Shown piece by piece: positions 37,209 through 42,023 of a stretch of 42,023 nucleotides of DNA (the stretch's first letter is position 1; the number at the start of each line of letters is the position of its first letter). The translations under genes were made by a program, and so were the position numbers. The notes beneath the pieces are model-generated. The model saw only the letters and a program-made list of their open reading frames with translations. It did not search any database and was not told where the DNA came from. Source of the DNA: Gemmatimonadota bacterium (GTDB taxonomy: Bacteria; Gemmatimonadota; Gemmatimonadetes; Gemmatimonadales; Gemmatimonadaceae); the NCBI GenBank assembly GCA_002737115.1, contig NSHR01000018.1, forward strand, positions 1 to 42,023. The letters are read 5' to 3'.

Positions 37209-37486
37209 CGGAACTGCTCAGTACTCGGTGTTCTGAACTCTGGCATCAGACTGGGTAGAGCGGTCTGAATTCAGCAACGACAGTCCACAGTGCCGAGCGG
37301 GTTTCGTGGAGCTGACGATCGCGAGACCATCGCACGGCACGTTGCGCAGCGGCCACCACCAGCCCCCCCCGCCGTCCGCACACGCAGTCAGGAAGTTCTC
37401 GCCACTGAGCACTGTAGCTGCTCAGCTCTGACCACCATACCCAGTCTGACGCCGGAATTCAGTTCACTCAGTACTGGGCAGTTCCG
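37209..37486. repeat. Copy C of the ~280-bp long-TIR (MITE-like) element
   Basis: Ends CGGAACTG...CAGTTCCG; same left arm, central hairpin (37290-37340) and right arm as copy B, in the same orientation. Confidence 0.85.
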
Positions 37487-37501
37487 GAAGGTACCGCGCC
37501 G

Positions 37502-39961
37502 TTACTGCTGTTTCCCCACGCAAAGCGTCGGCGCCGCCGCACCGACCGCAAACTGCAGAATCGACAGCACATCACCCGAGTCCAGCACGCCGTTACAGTT
37601 CGCGTCCGCGCGCGGCATCGGGTTCGGCGCGCTGGCCGGCAGCACGCCCACCAGCGCCTGTTGCGCCAGTGATGCATCAAACGCGTTCACGGCACCATCC
37701 GCGTTCACATCGCCGCGCAGCACGCTCGCTCCTGCCACGATAGTGGTCGCCCACAACCCACGACCATACGTGCTGGCGTACAGGTTACCCGTGGCCGCCT
37801 GGTACACCAGGTCCAGCACACGCGCATTCGGGAACCCCTGATTGGCCGCGCTCCACGACGCGCCGTTGTCGGTGGACTCATAAATGCCCACGTCGGCCGC
37901 GGCAAATATTCTCGACGTGCCCGGTACCATCACAACGGCGTTGAACGGAATGTCCGGCAGTGAACCGGTCAGGTTCGCCCAGGTCACGCCAAAATCATCG
38001 GTGGCGTACACGTGTCCCGTGCCCGTACCGGAGTGCGAGATTACCGCGCGACCGGGCACCGCTGCGTCGGGGGCGATATCGGTGACGGCGCGGTTCGGCA
38101 GCGTGCTCGAAACCACCGTAAACGTTGCCCCCGCGTCTTGCGACAGCTGCACATTCCCGTCGCTGGTGCCGACCCAGATGATCCGCGAGTCAACCGGTGA
38201 AACCGCCAGACTGGTAATCGTGCCGGTGCCGCGCGTGAGGTCTCCGGTGAGGATGCCCCACTGCGCGCCCTCGTTCACCGTGCGCCACAGTCGATACGTG
38301 GCGTAGTACAGCGTGGCCGAGTTGAGCGGGTCGATGATCATTGGCGACAGGAATGCCTTCCGGTCGGTGCTGGTGAATCCGCGCTGTACCTGCGAGATGC
38401 TCGTGCCGAGCGGATTGCGTGTGACGCGCACGATGAAACCGGTGCCGTAGCTGGTGGTCCAAAACACGTTCGAGTTCGTAGGGCTGAAGGCGTTCCATCC
38501 GCCATCGCCGCTCGGCGCCGACATCGTCCAGAAACCTGAGCCAAAGCCCCAAAGCGAACTGTTATCCTGCAGCCCGCCGGCAATAAAATCGGGGATCGTG
38601 GGGTGCACCGCGATGCCCGGGTAGAACTGGGTAACCGAGATGTTCGTGTTGCGACTCACCCAGCTGTTGCCGCGATCGTACGACGCGTGCACGCCACCAT
38701 CGCAGCCGCCCACGATCACATTCGGATCGCTCGGCGCGTACTCGAAGGCATGCCAGTCCACGTGCAAGTCGTAGGCGATTAGCGAGAAACTCTGCCCGCC
38801 ATTGCGCGACCGGTACATGCGCGATCCGCCCAGGATCACCGTGTTGGCATCCTGCGGGTCGACTTCGAGTACGAGGTCATACGTGCCCTGCGTGCCGAAA
38901 TCGAGTCGCGACTGCCCGCCGTACACACCTTGCGCCGTGAGCACCGTAGGCGTGGCACTGGCGCCGTCAAGACGCACCAGCTTGTCCATCCGTGAACTCA
39001 CCACTTCCACCGCCCACACCGAATTCGGCGTGATGGGGGACACCGCCAGCGAGATGCGCTGTACCGTAGTGCCGGTGGCGTACACCTGCAACCAGGTGGC
39101 GCCGCGATCGGTGCTGCGGTACACGCCGTTCGCGGTCGTACCTGTCCCGGCACGCGCTGCCCACACGATGTTGTCGTTGGCGGGGTCGAACTCCACATCA
39201 GTCACGAAGCCCGTAAGCACCGTGCTCCAAGCGGAACCGCTGTTGGTGCTGCGATGCAGCCCGTTGTTGGCCGCGTACAGCACCACGCTCGTGTTCTGCG
39301 TGCCGGCCAGGCTCGGTGCCACCCGAATACGATAGGCGCGGGTGTTCTGCGAACCGTTCACCGGCGCCAGCACGCCGGCCCCGTTGATCTCCGTCCACGA
39401 AGTGCCGCCGTCGAAGGAGCGCAGCAACCCACAGCCGTTCGACTGCGCGGGCTCGCCCGTACCCACGTATACGATGTTCGGATTCACCGGATCGATCGCG
39501 ATCGAACCGGTGTTCAGCGAACACTGATTGTCGGTGAGCGGAGTCCACGTGGCGCCGCCGTTGGTCGTGCGCCATACGCCACCACTCGCCGAGCCGGCGT
39601 ACACGATGCTGGGGTTGGTGGGGTGAATGGCAATGGTGCGAATGCGACCACCGTCGGCGTTTGGCGACGAACCATAAAAGCCGCTGGTCTGGAAGCCGAA
39701 CGGCCCCACCGAGCGCCATGGCGCTACCTGCACGCTGGACGCCGCCCCCGATGCGGCGCGCGCCGGCGCGCCGAAGGCCGCGGCTCGTGCGGCGTACACG
39801 GGATTTTGTGTGTATTCACCGAATGGATACGCCCGCAGCTGCTCCATCCATTCGCGACGCACGTCGAAGCCCGCCTCGCGCTGCTCTTCCACCTGCGCCT
39901 GCACCGCCACCGGCATCGCCGCCAGCAGCGCCAACGCGAGGTACGTCCGTGAGGTGCTCAC
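37502..39961 (-). CDS. Secreted Asp-box (BNR/sortilin-like) beta-propeller protein with C-terminal dockerin-like domain
   Basis: Signal peptide; about nine Asp-box motifs (TTNGGATWTPL, SFDGGTSWTEI, STDRGATWLQV, STDNGASWSAA); C-terminal GDVNADGAVNAFDASLAQQALVG and RADANCNGVLDSGDVLSILQFAVG duplicated Ca-loops. Confidence 0.88.
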   Translation of the reverse strand: MSTSRTYLALALLAAMPVAVQAQVEEQREAGFDVRREWMEQLRAYPFGEYTQNPVYAARAAAFGAPARAASGAASSVQVAPWRSVGPFGFQTSGFYGSSPNADGGRIRTIAIHPTNPSIVYAGSASGGVWRTTNGGATWTPLTDNQCSLNTGSIAIDPVNPNIVYVGTGEPAQSNGCGLLRSFDGGTSWTEINGAGVLAPVNGSQNTRAYRIRVAPSLAGTQNTSVVLYAANNGLHRSTNSGSAWSTVLTGFVTDVEFDPANDNIVWAARAGTGTTANGVYRSTDRGATWLQVYATGTTVQRISLAVSPITPNSVWAVEVVSSRMDKLVRLDGASATPTVLTAQGVYGGQSRLDFGTQGTYDLVLEVDPQDANTVILGGSRMYRSRNGGQSFSLIAYDLHVDWHAFEYAPSDPNVIVGGCDGGVHASYDRGNSWVSRNTNISVTQFYPGIAVHPTIPDFIAGGLQDNSSLWGFGSGFWTMSAPSGDGGWNAFSPTNSNVFWTTSYGTGFIVRVTRNPLGTSISQVQRGFTSTDRKAFLSPMIIDPLNSATLYYATYRLWRTVNEGAQWGILTGDLTRGTGTITSLAVSPVDSRIIWVGTSDGNVQLSQDAGATFTVVSSTLPNRAVTDIAPDAAVPGRAVISHSGTGTGHVYATDDFGVTWANLTGSLPDIPFNAVVMVPGTSRIFAAADVGIYESTDNGASWSAANQGFPNARVLDLVYQAATGNLYASTYGRGLWATTIVAGASVLRGDVNADGAVNAFDASLAQQALVGVLPASAPNPMPRADANCNGVLDSGDVLSILQFAVGAAAPTLCVGKQQ

Positions 39962-40485
39962 TTGATCACCGCCGTGGGCAGCACGGTGGTACGGCCACGT
40001 AGGTCCGTCGCATCCGACAGGTGCAGCTCACTCAGTTGCAGCGACAATGTTGACGCGGCGTTCGCAGTACGCGCCACGAACCGCACGCGCGCGAACACGT
40101 CGGTGGTGAACCCGGTGGCATGCGCCGCCGCGATCATCACCCGCCCGCGAGCCGCATGCACGGCGCGCAACGCGCCGTCGCTAGGGCTGGCATCAGCGAG
40201 GTAGCGCAGCTGGGTGCTGTCGTAGGCCACGGCAGCGGTCATACTCACCGGCTTCGCCTGTATACTGGCCACGTTGTCGGCGCCAAGCAGTCCGCTCACG
40301 CGCACATCCACCGTAATCACACTGTCGCCAACTGCCGGCGGCGTGAACACCAGCTGCGCGGTAGGCTGTGTATTCGGCAGCGGGCTCACCGTGCCATCAC
40401 CCAGCGTCTCTCGGCACGCCGATATCACCAGCGCGCTACTGAGCGCGGCCAGCACGCGTACCGCTGCGGTCATATTGCGTCTCAC
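39958..40485 (-). CDS. Lipoprotein with cohesin-like domain
   Basis: Lipobox VISAC; DSVITVDVRVSGLLG...MTAAVAYDSTQLRYLA...GRVMIAAAHATGFTTDVFARVRFVA...STLSLQLSELHLSD resembles the cohesin/CBM2-3-like beta sandwich. 4-nt coupled overlaps on both sides. Confidence 0.7.
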   Translation of the reverse strand: MRRNMTAAVRVLAALSSALVISACRETLGDGTVSPLPNTQPTAQLVFTPPAVGDSVITVDVRVSGLLGADNVASIQAKPVSMTAAVAYDSTQLRYLADASPSDGALRAVHAARGRVMIAAAHATGFTTDVFARVRFVARTANAASTLSLQLSELHLSDATDLRGRTTVLPTAVIK

Positions 40486-42023
40486 TTGATCACCACCGGG
40501 TATTGCAGCGCCGTCGCGTTGCCGACGAGCGATTGCTGATTGAGGTCGAGCAGCTCGACGTGTCGAAGCACGAACTGACTGGAGCCAGTTAACATAGGAA
40601 TGAAATCAAAGCGACCAAGGGTGATCACTCCCGTCATTCCCGTCGCACTGGCAATCGAGATGCGCGTGGTGCCGGAGCTGTTGTCGGTGATGATCACCGG
40701 ACCACCGACGGTGCCAGGCACGGTGGTCGTAAGTCGGAGCATGGCCGGCGTGGCCTGCTCGGTGGGCCAGGTGAACACGAACTGTGCCGCGCCGACCGTG
40801 GCCCCGCGCGTGTCGAGTGACAGCGTGACCGAGAACGGTGTGAGTCGCGTGTAATCGAAACGCGCGACGTCGGCGCGTAGCACTGGGCCGGTGGTGCGCG
40901 TGACGTTCAGGAACACCGAATCGAGCGCACCGCCGTTCACCGCAGTCTGCGCCACGATCCAGGCCTGACCACCAAGGCGCGCCGTGATCCGTCCATCGGC
41001 GGCGACGGTCGCGATTGACGGTGATCGACTCGCGTACGTGATCGGCGCCGTGATCACCGCACCTTCACTGCTGAGGATCACCGGCGTGAGCTGCAGCGTG
41101 CCGTTCACATCGAGCTCGTTCACCTTTTCGGTGGCGAGTCCGTACCGCAACGAGATCGACGAGGCCACGTTGAAGGTGACCGGCAGATTCATAGTGGGCG
41201 CGTTGCCCGACGTGAGCGAGACGTTGGCCAGATACGTATTGGTGTTGAGCGCCGACGGATCGGCGCGCAGCGCGAGTCGGGCGGGGTTCGTGAGCCACGT
41301 GGCCGACAGCCAACCGCTGGCCCCGGTATACGTCACGCTCGTCGTGAGACTCGCCACCGGCGTGCAGCTCCCGTTCACGTCGGTGATCGCAATAGTGTCC
41401 ACCACCGCGCTGCGCAGAGCGAAGCCCGCCAGCGTGCGCGACGGCACCGAGAGCGCCAGCAGCGGCGACCGTGCGGCGTCGCACGGGGTGATCGACAGCG
41501 GCAGCGACGGCAGTCCTGACACCGAGAAGAGCAGCGATCGCACGCCACCCACTCCCGTGACGCCAAGATTGGTGAACGTGACCACGCCATTCGTGGCCGG
41601 CGCCGTCGCTCCCGTGAGCGTACCACCACCAGAGGCAATCGTGGCCGTCACCGTGAGCGCAGCAGTCGTCGCCAGATTGCCGCCGTTGTCGAGCACGTTG
41701 AGTACCGGCTGCGTCGTGAACGCCGAATTCAGGCCGCCGCCCGCCGGCGGTAGGCGGAACGCCAGCGATGCCGCTGGTCCAGCGCTCACGTTGAACGTGA
41801 CGGTGTTCACCGCGGGAAGTCCGGTGGCCGAGAAGGCCAGCGAACGCGGTCCGATCAGTCCTGACAGCGTGAGTGGCGAAAAGGTGGCGAGCCCCTGCAC
41901 CGAGGTGACCGTGGTCGCACCGCCGATCGTGCCCACACCGCTCGCGAAGCTCACAGTCACCGGCACACTGGCCGCGGTGACGAGATTGTCGAGGGCATCG
42001 CGCACCTCGACCACCGGCGACGC
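40482..42023 (-). CDS. Large surface protein with Ig-like repeats and a C-terminal cohesin-like domain; N-terminus beyond window edge
   Basis: Repeated Ig/Big-type units (PVTVSFASGVGTIGGATTVTSVQGLATFSPLTLSGLIGPRSLAFSATGLP; LTVTATIASGGGTLTG...). C-terminal SVTLSLDTRGATVGAAQFVFTWP...GTTRISIASATGMTGVITLGRFDFIP is cohesin-like. Frame open towards the window end. Confidence 0.75.
   Translation of the reverse strand, partial: ASPVVEVRDALDNLVTAASVPVTVSFASGVGTIGGATTVTSVQGLATFSPLTLSGLIGPRSLAFSATGLPAVNTVTFNVSAGPAASLAFRLPPAGGGLNSAFTTQPVLNVLDNGGNLATTAALTVTATIASGGGTLTGATAPATNGVVTFTNLGVTGVGGVRSLLFSVSGLPSLPLSITPCDAARSPLLALSVPSRTLAGFALRSAVVDTIAITDVNGSCTPVASLTTSVTYTGASGWLSATWLTNPARLALRADPSALNTNTYLANVSLTSGNAPTMNLPVTFNVASSISLRYGLATEKVNELDVNGTLQLTPVILSSEGAVITAPITYASRSPSIATVAADGRITARLGGQAWIVAQTAVNGGALDSVFLNVTRTTGPVLRADVARFDYTRLTPFSVTLSLDTRGATVGAAQFVFTWPTEQATPAMLRLTTTVPGTVGGPVIITDNSSGTTRISIASATGMTGVITLGRFDFIPMLTGSSQFVLRHVELLDLNQQSLVGNATALQYPVVIK

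Noticed and set aside
34639-37486. Repeat copies considered as a CRISPR array or integron attC sites
   Set aside because: Only a few copies, spaced by whole genes, no regular spacers, no cas genes, no integrase or attC core-site pattern.

Overview
This is a high-GC bacterial chromosomal segment. Protein content and codon bias look Gemmatimonadota-like, but the taxonomy is inference. The left three quarters is mostly ordinary housekeeping and metabolism: a TlpA-like thioredoxin (5' truncated), tsaD, lgt, a Fur-box-preceded feoA-feoB-Cys-rich peptide operon, an EamA/HAD/unknown operon, an NlpC/P60 protein, a tamA-tamB operon followed by a GAF/PAS sensor, a peptide-type SBP plus one permease, a YumC-type FNR, a PduO-type adenosyltransferase, aroB, a SigA-like sigma factor, a CheY-like receiver, glcDEF, a degenerate HAD protein and ygfZ. 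The right quarter is more accessory. It holds a repeat lipoprotein, a MoxR-like ATPase, a TonB-dependent receptor, three copies of a ~280-bp palindromic (MITE-like) intergenic element, and a translationally coupled three-gene set. That set encodes two cohesin-like surface proteins and one Asp-box propeller protein with a C-terminal dockerin-like domain. The main leads are: (1) this non-cellulosomal cohesin/dockerin-type operon; (2) the clustered long-TIR repeat family flanking the TonB receptor; (3) a GAF/PAS sensor gene split by an in-frame amber codon and preceded by a C9 tract that puts its best ATG out of frame; (4) a pseudo-HAD protein lacking its nucleophile; (5) structured palindromic elements between glcD and glcE and after the permease gene. 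No tRNA, rRNA, CRISPR array or transposase was recognised. All family assignments are by eye from motifs; no database search was run.
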